Assembly: GCF_002813445.1 (NCBI RefSeq)
Contig: NZ_PHHD01000001.1
Location: 4,898,001 to 4,962,000, forward strand
DNA length: 64,000 nt
From: Pseudomonas tolaasii NCPPB 2192
GTDB lineage: Bacteria; Pseudomonadota; Gammaproteobacteria; Pseudomonadales; Pseudomonadaceae
Reading direction: 5' to 3'
Positions 7,386-15,985 of the stretch are shown one piece after another. Both the position numbers and the translations under genes were made by a program. The first letter of the stretch is position 1. Each line of letters begins with the position of its first letter. The notes beneath the pieces are model-generated. The model was not told the origin of the DNA, ran no database searches, and saw only the letters and a program-made list of their open reading frames with translations.

Positions 7386-7934
7386 TCAGGGATAGTCCAG
7401 CGTAAAAGTCGAGGTCACCGTGTAGCTGCCGTGCCCGATGGTTTGGTCCCGGATCGCATCCGGTTCGCCCTGCACATAGGCCTTGAGTTCAATGACGTTG
7501 CTGCCATTGCTCAACTTTTGTTCGTCGCTGGCGGTATTGACGGGCAAGGGCTTGTTATCGGGCGTTTCGATCCCCAGCCCGATGCCGGTAGCGCTGCTGC
7601 CTCCATCCAGTGCAAACAAGCCGGGCAATGCGCCGTTTTCCCGGCCGCCCAGTGTGATGATGACCGCATCGCTGATTGTGGTATCGCAGGCTTCCAGGTG
7701 CAGTTTGAATGCCCGGCCCTGAGTTCGAGTGTTGATGTAGAGATGCTTGCTGGTCACGTCCCAGAGCTCAAACGTAATCGCCTCGTCACCGGGGCGAATG
7801 GTGCAGGCCTGCTCAACCAGGTTGCCCTTGAAGCTGAGGTTGTCCGCTGCCTGTGCTGCTGGGGCGAGGCTGGCTGCCAGTAGCGCCACCAGCCAGGCAC
7901 CGGTCCAATTCCTTTCAACTGTTTGCTGTCGCAT
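7386..7934 (-). CDS. minor fimbrial subunit
   Basis: The product is 182 residues from the ATG at 7934, eight bases after AGGAG; a GTG at 7943 would overlap the ribosome binding site. A signal peptide ends APAAQA. The mature protein is a classic pilin: NLSFKGNLVEQACTI with the first Cys, EACDTT with the second, and an aromatic C-terminal strand STFTLDYP for chaperone binding. Position, two genes before the first adhesin end of the operon and after the PapF/MrpF-like pair, suggests an adaptor near the tip. Confidence 0.82.
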   Translation of the reverse strand: MRQQTVERNWTGAWLVALLAASLAPAAQAADNLSFKGNLVEQACTIRPGDEAITFELWDVTSKHLYINTRTQGRAFKLHLEACDTTISDAVIITLGGRENGALPGLFALDGGSSATGIGLGIETPDNKPLPVNTASDEQKLSNGSNVIELKAYVQGEPDAIRDQTIGHGSYTVTSTFTLDYP

Positions 7935-7945
7935 CGCGTTCACTC

Positions 7946-8425
7946 CTACTCGTATTCAGCCAACAGCGTGGCCACCGCGGTGAACCTCGCGGGGAGCAAC
8001 ACTGCGCCTGGCTGTTTGACGGGCACGACTTCCAATACCGGCGGTGACGACAAGCTGATGTCCAGGGGCGTATTCAGTCGAAACGGCACGCTGTTTTGAA
8101 ATAGGCGAATGCCTAAAGCCGGCACACTGGTTTGCACGGCTGCGCCGTCAAAGGCTGCAGCGGTGCCGTTAATACTCAGTTTCAGTTCCCAGGGCAGGGT
8201 GGCCGGGCCACAGCTGATGGTGTAGCCGACGCCTCGGCGGTATTTCACACCGTCCACCCGTTTTACCCCGACGTCACCGAAGTCGACTTCAATCGTATTG
8301 CCCGCATCGATGGTGCAGGGCGGAGGCTCGTTGAGTGTTCCGCTGAATGTCAGGTTGGCGGATACACCGCTGCACAGGCCGAGGGAGCACATGGCGAGCA
8401 ATGCTCGCTGCTGCCAACGTTTCAT
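7946..8425 (-). CDS. minor fimbrial subunit, PapF/MrpF-like (copy 2)
   Basis: The product is 159 residues from MKRWQQRALLAMC (ATG at 8425, behind GAAGAGGAATC). The signal peptide ends GVSA. The mature part shows PPPCTIDAGNTIEVDFG, RVDGVKYRRGVGYTISCG and a C-terminal ATLLAEYE strand. This is the same framework as the pilin just upstream, so the two arose by tandem duplication. PapF/MrpF-like subunits usually join adhesin to tip fibre. The stop is followed by the next pilin's ribosome binding site. Confidence 0.82.
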   Translation of the reverse strand: MKRWQQRALLAMCSLGLCSGVSANLTFSGTLNEPPPCTIDAGNTIEVDFGDVGVKRVDGVKYRRGVGYTISCGPATLPWELKLSINGTAAAFDGAAVQTSVPALGIRLFQNSVPFRLNTPLDISLSSPPVLEVVPVKQPGAVLLPARFTAVATLLAEYE

Positions 8426-8438
8426 TGTTGATTCCTCT

Positions 8439-8933
8439 TCATTGATATTCGACCACCAGCGTGGCGGCCGCATCAAATGCCCCTCCCGTCAGCTTGCTGC
8501 CTGCGCGTTTGACCGGTACCGCTTGCACCACCGGGAAGTTCGGATAGGTAAAATTCACGGCCCGATTCAGGGGCCAGTCAGCACCATTGACGAAGAGTTT
8601 TACCCCCAGGTCGGCTTTGCGCGTCATGAGCACGGCACTGTCAAACGCTGCGCCCGTGCCCTTGAGCTCCAGCGTCAAAGCGTTGCTGAACGGCGAGTCG
8701 CATGTGACGGTGTACGGCACGCTGCGACGATAATTGACGCCGTCTACCCGCGACGTCAGCAGGTCATTTCCGAACGGTACGTCCAGTGTGGAACCGCTGT
8801 TGATGACGCACGGCGGGGGCGCAATGATGACTGCGCGGATGGTCAGACTGGTCTCAGCCAGTGCACCCTGGCTTGCAGCCCACAACAGGCCGCCCCCTAA
8901 AAGAATGGCTCGGGAGCCGGTTGACTTCGCCAT
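8439..8933 (-). CDS. minor fimbrial subunit, PapF/MrpF-like (copy 1)
   Basis: The product is 164 residues from MAKSTGSRAILLGGG; the ATG at 8933 has AAGGA at good spacing, better than an ATG at 8951 that would overlap the upstream stop. The signal peptide ends GALA. The mature protein carries PPPCVINSGSTLDVPFG, RVDGVNYRRSVPYTVTCD and a terminal ATLVVEYQ strand, paralogous to the following gene. A second copy of this adaptor parallels the two adhesin copies, as if adaptor and adhesin diversified together (inference). Confidence 0.82.
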   Translation of the reverse strand: MAKSTGSRAILLGGGLLWAASQGALAETSLTIRAVIIAPPPCVINSGSTLDVPFGNDLLTSRVDGVNYRRSVPYTVTCDSPFSNALTLELKGTGAAFDSAVLMTRKADLGVKLFVNGADWPLNRAVNFTYPNFPVVQAVPVKRAGSKLTGGAFDAAATLVVEYQ

Positions 8934-8943
8934 TGTTCTGTCC

Positions 8944-9522
8944 TTACTCATAATTGAGCCTGAAATCGACCACGGCCCGAAATGCCCCGCTGGTCAATTG
9001 AGCCGAGGTGCGCGTGGGCTGGACTTTCCAGGTCTGGGTGTTGCTGCCTAGAGGCAGAAACAGCGGTTCGCCCCTTGAGCCCAGTTGAACATCACGCCCC
9101 AACGCATCGGTCAGGTGCAGGCCCATGCCGGTAATGCCTTGCACCTTGACCAGCCGTGCATCGTCGTCATCGGCGGGCGCCAAAAAAGCTACCGACACCA
9201 CCGGCTGGAACGCGCTCCATACCAGGTTCCCGGTACGCTCGTTGCGAATTCCACCGGCTTTGCGTTGGCAATCGGAAAACCGCAATTGAAAAGCGATCGG
9301 GCTGGCTTGATCCCCTGGCTGTTGCAAGTGGCTGGTCGAGACCACACCCAGATCAATGGTTTGATGCAGCGATGTCATTTCCAGGCTGCACGGGGTTTCG
9401 TGCATGGAACCGCTGATGTTCAACATGCCGCTCATGCCCTCGACATCATCCTCTAGCGCCTGAACCTCTCCAACTGAGGCCAGCAGCAGTGCGCCCAGGA
9501 TCTTCACGTTGTGCGACTTCAT
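8944..9522 (-). CDS. minor fimbrial subunit, first after the chaperone
   Basis: The 192-residue product has a short signal peptide (MKSHNVKILGALLLASVGEVQA) and a pilin domain: GMLNISGSMHETPCSLEM, RFSDCQRK and terminal FRAVVDFRLNYE. It resembles the operon's minor pilin at 12928 in its SLEMTSLHQTIDLG-type segment. Its place right after the chaperone is that of MrpE in the MR/P order. It starts 21 bases after the chaperone stop. Confidence 0.82.
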   Translation of the reverse strand: MKSHNVKILGALLLASVGEVQALEDDVEGMSGMLNISGSMHETPCSLEMTSLHQTIDLGVVSTSHLQQPGDQASPIAFQLRFSDCQRKAGGIRNERTGNLVWSAFQPVVSVAFLAPADDDDARLVKVQGITGMGLHLTDALGRDVQLGSRGEPLFLPLGSNTQTWKVQPTRTSAQLTSGAFRAVVDFRLNYE

Positions 9523-9543
9523 GACGTTCTCCAGCAGCAGACA

Positions 9544-10305
9544 CTACTTGTTGGGCGTTGAGGCTTGGGCGCTGACCTTGCAGGTGTTGTGACTGCAGGT
9601 GAAAGCCATCAACGGGCGTCCGCCATAGTCGTTCACGTAGGCCAAATGCGGGGTTGCGCCGAGCGCCTTGGCGGTAGGCCCCAACGTCAGCGAGGCTTTG
9701 GGCGGGATCATCAGCGGCTCGAAGCCTGCTACGGTTTTGCCTTCTTTGGCGCTGCGCGCATCCACCAGAGTGACGTAGTAGGGCGTCGGGTTGTTCACCT
9801 GGTAGCGCTCGCCATCAAGGGTCAGCGTCAGCTTTTCCTGCCAGGGGTTGGACAGGTCTTGCTGGCTTGGCGCTATAGCCTGCGGCCGGTAGAACAACTT
9901 GATCCGGGTTTGCAGCGCAATTTGCAGGGTATTGGGCTTGTCGCTGCGTGGCGGGATTTCCCGCAGGTTGAAGTAGTAGACCGTCTCCCGATCCTGCGGT
10001 AACGACTTGGCCGCCGGTAAAGCCTGCACCTTCAACTGGCTTTGTTTTCCGGGCTCCAGGCGTTGCACGGGGGGTAGCACGATGAGGGGAGAGGTGATTT
10101 TTGCGCCGTCTTCATCCTCAATCCAGCCTTGAGCCAAATACGGCAGTTGAGTGTTGTTGTTGGTGATATTCACGCTGGTGGCTTCTTTTGCGCCATCAAA
10201 AACCACACGGGTGCGGTCCAGGCCGACGGCGGCGTAGCCGTTCTGGCTCAAGCCTAAAAGCAGCAGCGTGAAGGTCGGGAGTGTGAGGCGAGTGTTGAGT
10301 GTCAT
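9544..10305 (-). CDS. periplasmic fimbrial chaperone (PapD family)
   Basis: The 253-residue product has a signal peptide ending NGYA and the two immunoglobulin-like domains of PapD chaperones. GLDRTRVVFDG and SVNITNNNTQLPYLAQGWIEDE open domain 1; YYFNLREIPP is the family signature with its Arg-containing loop; LFYRP closes domain 1. Domain 2 contains NPTPYYVTLVDA. A late Cys pair (FTCSHNTC) could form a disulfide, as in some long-loop chaperones. It caps pilins by donor-strand complementation and hands them to the usher. Its ATG overlaps the usher stop by four bases (ATGA), so translation is coupled. Confidence 0.95.
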   Translation of the reverse strand: MTLNTRLTLPTFTLLLLGLSQNGYAAVGLDRTRVVFDGAKEATSVNITNNNTQLPYLAQGWIEDEDGAKITSPLIVLPPVQRLEPGKQSQLKVQALPAAKSLPQDRETVYYFNLREIPPRSDKPNTLQIALQTRIKLFYRPQAIAPSQQDLSNPWQEKLTLTLDGERYQVNNPTPYYVTLVDARSAKEGKTVAGFEPLMIPPKASLTLGPTAKALGATPHLAYVNDYGGRPLMAFTCSHNTCKVSAQASTPNK

Positions 10306-12908
10306 GAGGAAGATTTCTCCATATCAGTTCGTGTGCCGGTCACGGTGGCGGGGCCTGGCAGGGATGGGTCAGTGGCTACCCGTTGGCAGCCCAGTTGCAG
10401 CGCGTCTGTCAGCCGGTCAGCGGGCAATACGGCCGGAAGCGTGAGCACGCAGCGCTCCGAGCCGCCCCAACTGACGATCATTTTTTCACCCTGCTGAATA
10501 CCGCTCAGATAGACATTGCCGCCGTCGTTCACGATGCCGGTGTCCTGTTGCTTGACGTTTTTTACCGTCGCGCCGAAAGGGGGGGAACTGCCATCCGGCA
10601 GGCGCAGGACCGCCATGGCTTTTTCTCCGGCAATCACCGAAAGAGACCGGTAGCCAATGGCGCCCTCGGTCAATGTCAGTTGTGTAACCGATTGGGTGGC
10701 TTCGACATTGCTCGGCAAGCTCTCCAGGTCGACACTGGCTGCCGTGCGCGTATAGCTGCCGATATCGGAAATCACCGCTTTGCCGTAGGCGTTGCTGCGC
10801 GAAGGGCTGCCATAACCACGCACCGGCACATCGGGTACGCCGCCGGTGTCAACCATCAACCGGGTACCGCCGGTACTGTTGGTGCGATGCAAGGCCGCGC
10901 CGTGGGGCGTGAGCGTGCCACCACCGCGGGCCGACAGGCTGAGGCTGGTATAGCCGCCTTGTTGCCGGCTGGCGGCGAGGTCAAAGTCCGCCTGGTCGCC
11001 GATGTGGCTCAAATAGCCGCTGGCTGACTTGTCACTGGCGCTCAGTTGGTAGCTGTTGCGTTCATCAAGCCGGTCGCTGTAACGCGTGCTCAAACTGTTG
11101 CTGCCGGCTGCCCGGTTGGCGTCCATCGACAATGTGCCGGTGCGCCCAAACGGCAGGCTGACCGTCAGCGAAACACCGTTGTCCTGATAGTTGTATTCCC
11201 GTGTGCGATGCATGTTCAGGGACGCATTCAAGTTCTTCACGGTGCCGACATTGAAGTAGCGCGACACGGCCAGGTTCCAGCGCTGTGTGGCCGGCCGCCC
11301 CCAATAGGTTTGCTTGTTGTAGCTGGCGTAAACCGTGGCACCCAAATCACGAAACTGTTTGTTGATGGTCGCGGTATACAGTGCCTTGCTATCGCCGATC
11401 GGCCTCCAGTCCCTGGGCAGGTCGCCGTTTGCGTCGCGATCGGCCAGTTCGCCGTTTATCCCGTAATGTCGAGCGTCGAGGTATTCGCTCATGCTCAAGT
11501 AGTTCTTTTCTGAAAAGCGATAGCCTGCAAAGGTGATTTGGCTGTCGTACTCTTCGAAATGCTTGGAATATTGAACACGGTACGACTTGCCCGAGAGCGT
11601 CTCACTCCATACGGTTGCGCGCGATTGAGTGGCATCCAGCGAGATCGCACCGAATGCCAGCAGGTCTCGGCCCACCCCGACCGACAGCGCGCGGTAGTTG
11701 TTGTCGGTGATGCCACCGCCATACAGCGACCAGCCGTTGCTGACGCCCCAGGAAAACTCCCCCGTGCCAAAAAAATCGCCGTCGGCACCGTAATGCAGAT
11801 TGGACGGGCGCCCCGTTGCCAGCTTGTAGCGAACGTGCCCGGGGCGCGTCAGATAGGGCACGCCTGCGGTATCGAACTGGAAGGTAGTCACCGAGCCATC
11901 CTGCTCTTCAACCCGCACATCCAGCCGACCGGTGACCGCGTCGTTAAGGTCCCGAATGCGAAAGGGCCCTGCTGCCACCAGCGTTTCGTAGAGCACACGG
12001 CCCTGTTGGCTGATGATGACCTTTGCGTTGGTTTTGGCCACGCCCACCACTTCCGGTGCGTACCCACGCAAGTTGGGCGGCAACTGGCTTTCGTCCGAGT
12101 TGAGCGCCGCGCCGGTGAAGCGGAAACTGTCGAACAGGTCCGAATACAAGTAGTTCTCGCCCACCACCAGGCGTGCCTGTAATTCAGGAATGGCGCGGTA
12201 AGCGTAATAACGGCTCCACTCCAGTTGCCGGCGCCTGGACGATGCCTCGCGGTCCTGGTCGACACGGCCTTGCCAGTCCGCCCTCAGACGCCATGCGCCG
12301 GCATTGGCTCCGAGCGTACCGTTACCGCTGATGTCATTACGCGCCTTGTCATTTCTCTGGTGGCTGCTTTGCGCAGTCAGGTTGTAGTCAATCAACAACC
12401 CTGGCACCCCATCATCCCAGCGAGAGGGCGGATCCCAATTGATCGCGCTGTATTCCAGATAGGCCTGGGGAATGTTAACGCTCAAGGTAGAGGTGGCCAG
12501 ATCGCCAATGACTTCCATGCCCGGCAAACTTCGGATATCCAGGCACTCTCCGTTTTTCCACCAACTAATGTCCCCGTTGCCGGCGGCCTTCAGGCTCAAC
12601 TGTTCCACAAGTTTTTGCGACACGCAGGCTTGGCTTCCCTTTGGATCATCCTCCGGCGGGTAAAAGGTCACCGATTGTTCGGAAATCGGCTGGTTGTTGA
12701 TTTGCACTACCATTGAATAAGTGCCCGGTAAAATAAAACCGCTGCGCGCGAACTGCGATAAATCAATATTCGAGCGATCATTAAGATCAAGCACGTCGGT
12801 GTTAAATTCGATATCTCCGGCCGCCAATGCGGTTCCCGCTACAGATATCAATCCGCTCGCCAGCCAACCGGGGCGGAATGTATTTTTTATCTTCGATGCA
12901 TTCAGCAT
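10302..12908 (-). CDS. outer-membrane fimbrial usher (FimD/PapC family)
   Basis: The 868-residue protein has the full usher plan: signal sequence ending LAAG, N-terminal pilin-chaperone binding domain (FNTDVLDLNDRSNIDLSQF), a large barrel with repeated aromatic strands (about 140-660), the plug with GPFRIRDLNDAVTGRLDV, and C-terminal domains with a Cys near the end (GSERCVLTLP). It forms the assembly pore for the fimbriae. It is preceded by two pilin genes and followed directly by its chaperone. Length and motifs are normal for the family, so the secretion machinery looks intact. Confidence 0.95.
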   Translation of the reverse strand: MLNASKIKNTFRPGWLASGLISVAGTALAAGDIEFNTDVLDLNDRSNIDLSQFARSGFILPGTYSMVVQINNQPISEQSVTFYPPEDDPKGSQACVSQKLVEQLSLKAAGNGDISWWKNGECLDIRSLPGMEVIGDLATSTLSVNIPQAYLEYSAINWDPPSRWDDGVPGLLIDYNLTAQSSHQRNDKARNDISGNGTLGANAGAWRLRADWQGRVDQDREASSRRRQLEWSRYYAYRAIPELQARLVVGENYLYSDLFDSFRFTGAALNSDESQLPPNLRGYAPEVVGVAKTNAKVIISQQGRVLYETLVAAGPFRIRDLNDAVTGRLDVRVEEQDGSVTTFQFDTAGVPYLTRPGHVRYKLATGRPSNLHYGADGDFFGTGEFSWGVSNGWSLYGGGITDNNYRALSVGVGRDLLAFGAISLDATQSRATVWSETLSGKSYRVQYSKHFEEYDSQITFAGYRFSEKNYLSMSEYLDARHYGINGELADRDANGDLPRDWRPIGDSKALYTATINKQFRDLGATVYASYNKQTYWGRPATQRWNLAVSRYFNVGTVKNLNASLNMHRTREYNYQDNGVSLTVSLPFGRTGTLSMDANRAAGSNSLSTRYSDRLDERNSYQLSASDKSASGYLSHIGDQADFDLAASRQQGGYTSLSLSARGGGTLTPHGAALHRTNSTGGTRLMVDTGGVPDVPVRGYGSPSRSNAYGKAVISDIGSYTRTAASVDLESLPSNVEATQSVTQLTLTEGAIGYRSLSVIAGEKAMAVLRLPDGSSPPFGATVKNVKQQDTGIVNDGGNVYLSGIQQGEKMIVSWGGSERCVLTLPAVLPADRLTDALQLGCQRVATDPSLPGPATVTGTRTDMEKSSS

Positions 12909-12927
12909 GAAAGCAACCCATCACTGT

Positions 12928-13482
12928 TCAAAAGTATTCCAACTTAAACCGCACCGCCGCACGGTGGTCGCCAGGTAATATCTGCAGGCCGTTGCCGACC
13001 AGGCGCAATGTGTAGTTCAGCGTCATGTCACCTTCATTCAATGGATGGGGAGCCATTTGTTCTCCCGGAATACTTTCCTGGCCCGTCGAGTCCCATATAT
13101 GGAAGGCAACGCCTTGTGAAAGACCGGAGGCAGCGAACGACCGGCCCTGCCTGTCTCGGGGGCCATCAAACGTCACACGCAGGTGCTCCCAGTCGGGCAG
13201 GCTCTCACCCGGACGACTCGGGTCGGGGCGGCTCAATGAGCAATTGATCAGTCGCAGCTGAAAGGGATGGGGAGCGCCCAGCGTATTGCGTATAAACCGG
13301 CCGATGGGCTCTGCAGGCATCTCGATGGTTTGATCAACACTGGACAATTCCAGCCCGCAAGCCGAATCAATGATTTGCCCACCCAGTGTGAGCACTCCAT
13401 CGCCCTGATCCTGTGCCAGCACACAGGGGCTCAATAGCGTCATCAGTGAGCTGGTAATAGCGAGGTTCATGAATGTTTTCAC
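12928..13482 (-). CDS. minor fimbrial subunit between major pilin and usher
   Basis: The 184-residue product is read from a GTG at 13482 behind GGGAGATTACG; an ATG at 13470 is the alternative. The signal peptide ends PCVLA. The mature pilin domain shows GVLTLGGQIIDSACGLEL, INCSL and terminal AAVRFKLEYF. This position matches MrpB in the MR/P order, a role often linked to anchoring or termination of the rod. It is separated from the major pilin gene by a perfect 11-base-pair hairpin that could lower its expression relative to the pilin. Confidence 0.82.
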   Translation of the reverse strand: MKTFMNLAITSSLMTLLSPCVLAQDQGDGVLTLGGQIIDSACGLELSSVDQTIEMPAEPIGRFIRNTLGAPHPFQLRLINCSLSRPDPSRPGESLPDWEHLRVTFDGPRDRQGRSFAASGLSQGVAFHIWDSTGQESIPGEQMAPHPLNEGDMTLNYTLRLVGNGLQILPGDHRAAVRFKLEYF

Positions 13483-13500
13483 CGTAATCTCCCGCCAGAA

Positions 13501-13527
13501 TTCCCCGCCACCTTAAGTGGCGGGGAA
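13501..13527 (-). promoter_or_regulatory. perfect hairpin after the major pilin stop (likely partial terminator or mRNA stabiliser)
   Basis: TTCCCCGCCAC at 13501-13511 pairs without mismatch with GTGGCGGGGAA at 13517-13527. In the direction of transcription it lies five bases after the major pilin stop and has no T-run behind it. Fimbrial operons often use such hairpins to protect pilin mRNA from 3-prime exonucleases and keep pilin in excess; here that role is inferred from position. Confidence 0.65.
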
Positions 13528-13531
13528 ACAC

Positions 13532-14053
13532 TTACTGATAAGCCAGGGTGAAGTTGGTTACTGCGGTGAAATCACCCGGCACAATGGTGCCGGTGGCGGC
13601 GCCTTGTACGTAGGCACCGAATTGCAGCGTGTTGTCACCGGCAACGATGGCCTGCGGGGTTGTCGGTACACCGAGTTCAACAGGGGTGCTGCCATGCGTC
13701 ACCATGACGCCGATATTGCCCGCGCCGCCCACGGTTCCGATGGCGCCAGGAACGACGGTGGAGGGGGCAGCCGTGAAGGTGGTGGTGACAGTGTTATCGG
13801 TAAGGCCGGTCAAATCGCAGCCTTCGAGTTCGATACGCACTGGCCGGGCATTGGATTTGCCGCCGTTTTGCAACTGGTGTTTTGCGATTGCCCCCAAGTG
13901 GACTGACTGGTCCACGGACTCAGGCTTGATAGAGCAGGCACCCGAATGAACCGACCCCAGAAACGTCACCGTTCCATCCGCGGCCTGAGCAGTGGACATC
14001 GAACCCACGAGCAGACTGATAGCCAACAGCGCAGTTTTCATTTCAGTTTTCAT
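13532..14053 (-). CDS. major fimbrial pilin
   Basis: The product is 173 residues from the ATG at 14053, eight bases after AGGT. The signal peptide is MKTEMKTALLAISLLVGSM followed by STAQA. The mature pilin is rich in Thr, Gly and Val, with SVHSGACSIKPESVDQSVHLG, LEGCDLTG for the disulfide pair, and terminal TAVTNFTLAYQ. As the first gene of the operon, followed by a hairpin, it is the best candidate for the rod subunit. A second in-frame ATG at 14041 is possible. Confidence 0.88.
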   Translation of the reverse strand: MKTEMKTALLAISLLVGSMSTAQAADGTVTFLGSVHSGACSIKPESVDQSVHLGAIAKHQLQNGGKSNARPVRIELEGCDLTGLTDNTVTTTFTAAPSTVVPGAIGTVGGAGNIGVMVTHGSTPVELGVPTTPQAIVAGDNTLQFGAYVQGAATGTIVPGDFTAVTNFTLAYQ

Positions 14054-14510
14054 TTGCAAAGACCTATCTATTAGTAAAAGTCATACGGAAACCCTCTCAC
14101 CGTTGTGCGAGGGGGGTTCCAGGCATATAACAACGATCCGTGTCATTCCGAACCTGTTGTTACGGCTTCGAGTTGTTCAGGGCTTCTGCGTGAAAAAGTT
14201 TGATCTTTTCCAACTATTTGCATTGCCAAATCGTTAATTGTTCGAAGCGAGGCCATTGTGTGGTCTGCACATGAAAAAGTAAGTCTCCCGATTCGCTTAG
14301 TTGCGTAGCCGGGTTATTTCGAGTTGTGTAAGAGTGTTATGGCTTTTTGCCAAAATTCGATATGCGACTGTAGGATAATAACTACACGTCGAGTAATGAG
14401 AATGTTTCAGGCTGCACAATGACTGTAAGAATGGGATTACATTTGCGCCAAGGCAATACTGGCTGATGTAACTAATGAAGTGCGCGGGCCCGGTAAAACT
14501 AAGCGCGCAA
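14054..14510 (-). promoter_or_regulatory. AT-rich 450-base leader and promoter region of the fimbrial operon
   Basis: No gene is seen here; the region is markedly AT-richer than its surroundings, as expected for a site silenced by H-NS-like proteins. An imperfect stem (GGAAACCCTCTC at 14088, GAGGGGGGTTCC ending 14121, 10 of 12 pairs) lies about 40 bases before the pilin start. Short direct repeats include TTCGAGTTGT at 14167 and 14318, and TGAAAAAGT at 14191 and 14272. I found no flanking inverted repeats of a phase switch. Confidence 0.5.
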
Positions 14511-14537
14511 AAAAAAGCCCCGATCAACGGGGCTTTT
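14509..14537 (-). terminator. rho-independent terminator
   Basis: AAAAGCCCC and GGGGCTTTT form a stem around GATCAAC, with a run of eight T on the minus strand. It ends the small gene at 14554. Confidence 0.85.
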
Positions 14538-14553
14538 GTAAGTGCCGGGAGGC

Positions 14554-14739
14554 TTATTTGCCTTTCGGCCGTTTGCTCGACGCATGGCCGGCTTCGTCCA
14601 CGAACACCTCAGCCACTGCAATCGCTTCGCGCTCGGTCGCGAAGGTCCCGGCAACGCTGTCGCCATGAAAGTTGATCAGGTGCCAGCCATCTGCTCGCTG
14701 GGTGATCAGGTAGCCGTTTACGCCTTTTGGTTCCGACAT
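14554..14739 (-). CDS. small protein, possibly DUF2188-like
   Basis: The 61-residue product reads GYLITQRADGWHLINFHGDS, then ATEREAIAVAEVFVDE and a basic tail HASSKRPKGK. The strand-Gly-Trp-strand-helix pattern recalls DUF2188 proteins, but the match is weak and made by eye. It has its own terminator 16 bases downstream. Function unknown. Confidence 0.6.
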   Translation of the reverse strand: MSEPKGVNGYLITQRADGWHLINFHGDSVAGTFATEREAIAVAEVFVDEAGHASSKRPKGK

Positions 14740-15045
14740 CTATCAGTCTCGTGGTGTGGTTCAGCGGATCATGATAGCGCCAAATGCGCTGCAGGCGGGC
14801 AAGTTGTTGCAGACCCGTGCCCGGCAGGGAAAACCGTGCTAAAACGTTGGAGGCCCTGTTAAACAAGAAGGGCTGGGCGTGGGATGCACAGCCGTCGGTA
14901 ATGCTATGTGCAGGATTTGCGGAACTTACGCCGACATTTTTTCTCTATCATGACATCGCAACGCCAGCAGGACCCATTGTAAGGTGACTGCGGCCTGATT
15001 AGACTGCGCCGAATTCCGTACGCACAGCCCTTTATAAGGACTCAT
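14740..15045. promoter_or_regulatory. intergenic region upstream of galU
   Basis: About 300 bases without a supportable gene separate the divergent small gene and galU. The galU start is preceded by TAAGGACTCAT, a clear ribosome binding site. TTGCGG near 14917 and TCTATCATGA near 14943 are only loosely promoter-like; no strong promoter was assigned. Confidence 0.4.
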
Positions 15046-15885
15046 ATGATCAAGAAATGCTTGTTCCCAGCAGCCGGTTACGGCACTCGCTTCTTGCCAG
15101 CGACCAAAGCCATGCCCAAAGAGATGCTGCCGGTGGTGAACAAGCCACTGATTCAGTACGGCGTCGAAGAGGCACTGGATGCCGGCCTGAACGAAATCTC
15201 CATCGTGACCGGTCGCGGTAAGCGCGCACTGGAAGACCATTTTGATATCAGCTACGAGCTGGAAAACCAGATCAAGGGCACCGACAAGGAAAAATACCTG
15301 GTCGGTATCCGTAAATTGCTCGACGAGTGCTCGTTCTCGTACACCCGTCAGACTCAGATGAAAGGCCTGGGCCACGCGATTCTGACCGGTCGCCCGTTGA
15401 TCGGTGACGAACCGTTCGCCGTGGTACTGGCGGACGACTTGTGCGTTAACCTGGAAGGCGATGGTGTACTGACCCAGATGGTCAAGCTGTACCAGAAATA
15501 TCGCTGCACCATTGTCGCGGTCATGGAAGTCAACCCGACCGAAACCAACAAGTATGGCGTAATTGCCGGTGACGACATCGGCGACGGCCTGATCCGCGTG
15601 CGTGACATGGTTGAAAAACCAGCACCGGAAGATGCTCCCTCGAACCTGGCGATCATTGGCCGTTACATCCTGACGCCGGACATCTTCAAGCTGATCGAAG
15701 AAACCGAGCCAGGCAAAGGCGGCGAAATCCAGATTACCGATGCCCTGTTGAAGCAAGCCAAAGACGGCTGCGTGATTGCCTACAAATTCAAGGGTCAGCG
15801 TTTTGACTGCGGCGGCGCTGAAGGCTACATCGAAGCCACCAACTTCTGCTACGAGCACTTCTACAAAACCGGCAAGGCTTACTGA
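15046..15885 (+). CDS. galU: UTP--glucose-1-phosphate uridylyltransferase
   Basis: The 279-residue protein matches GalU throughout: the nucleotide-binding FPAAGYGTRFLPATKAMPKEM, the NKPLIQYGVEEAL segment, VVLADDLCVN in the active site, VEKPAPEDAPSNLAIIGRYI, and the final KFKGQRFDCGG. It makes UDP-glucose from UTP and glucose-1-phosphate for LPS, exopolysaccharide and osmoprotectant glucan synthesis. It stands as a single unit with a terminator 20 bases downstream. Confidence 0.97.
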   Translation: MIKKCLFPAAGYGTRFLPATKAMPKEMLPVVNKPLIQYGVEEALDAGLNEISIVTGRGKRALEDHFDISYELENQIKGTDKEKYLVGIRKLLDECSFSYTRQTQMKGLGHAILTGRPLIGDEPFAVVLADDLCVNLEGDGVLTQMVKLYQKYRCTIVAVMEVNPTETNKYGVIAGDDIGDGLIRVRDMVEKPAPEDAPSNLAIIGRYILTPDIFKLIEETEPGKGGEIQITDALLKQAKDGCVIAYKFKGQRFDCGGAEGYIEATNFCYEHFYKTGKAY

Positions 15886-15904
15886 TCCACAGTAACCCCG
15901 CTGT

Positions 15905-15932
15905 GAAAAAGCCACCTTCGGGTGGCTTTTTC
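15905..15932 (+). terminator. rho-independent terminator after galU
   Basis: GAAAAAGCCACC, loop TTCG, GGTGGCTTTTTC: a 12-base-pair stem with a UUCG tetraloop, 20 bases past the galU stop. Confidence 0.9.
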
Positions 15933-15985
15933 GTTTTTCAGCCCCATGTAAGTCGGTATGCTGGTTGCCTGCCGAGGAGAGTGAA

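Noticed and set aside
14054..14510. Possible fim-type invertible promoter switch
   Set aside because: No pair of matching inverted repeats could be found flanking a promoter, and the nearby recombinase at 18524 is too long and differs from FimB/MrpI types.
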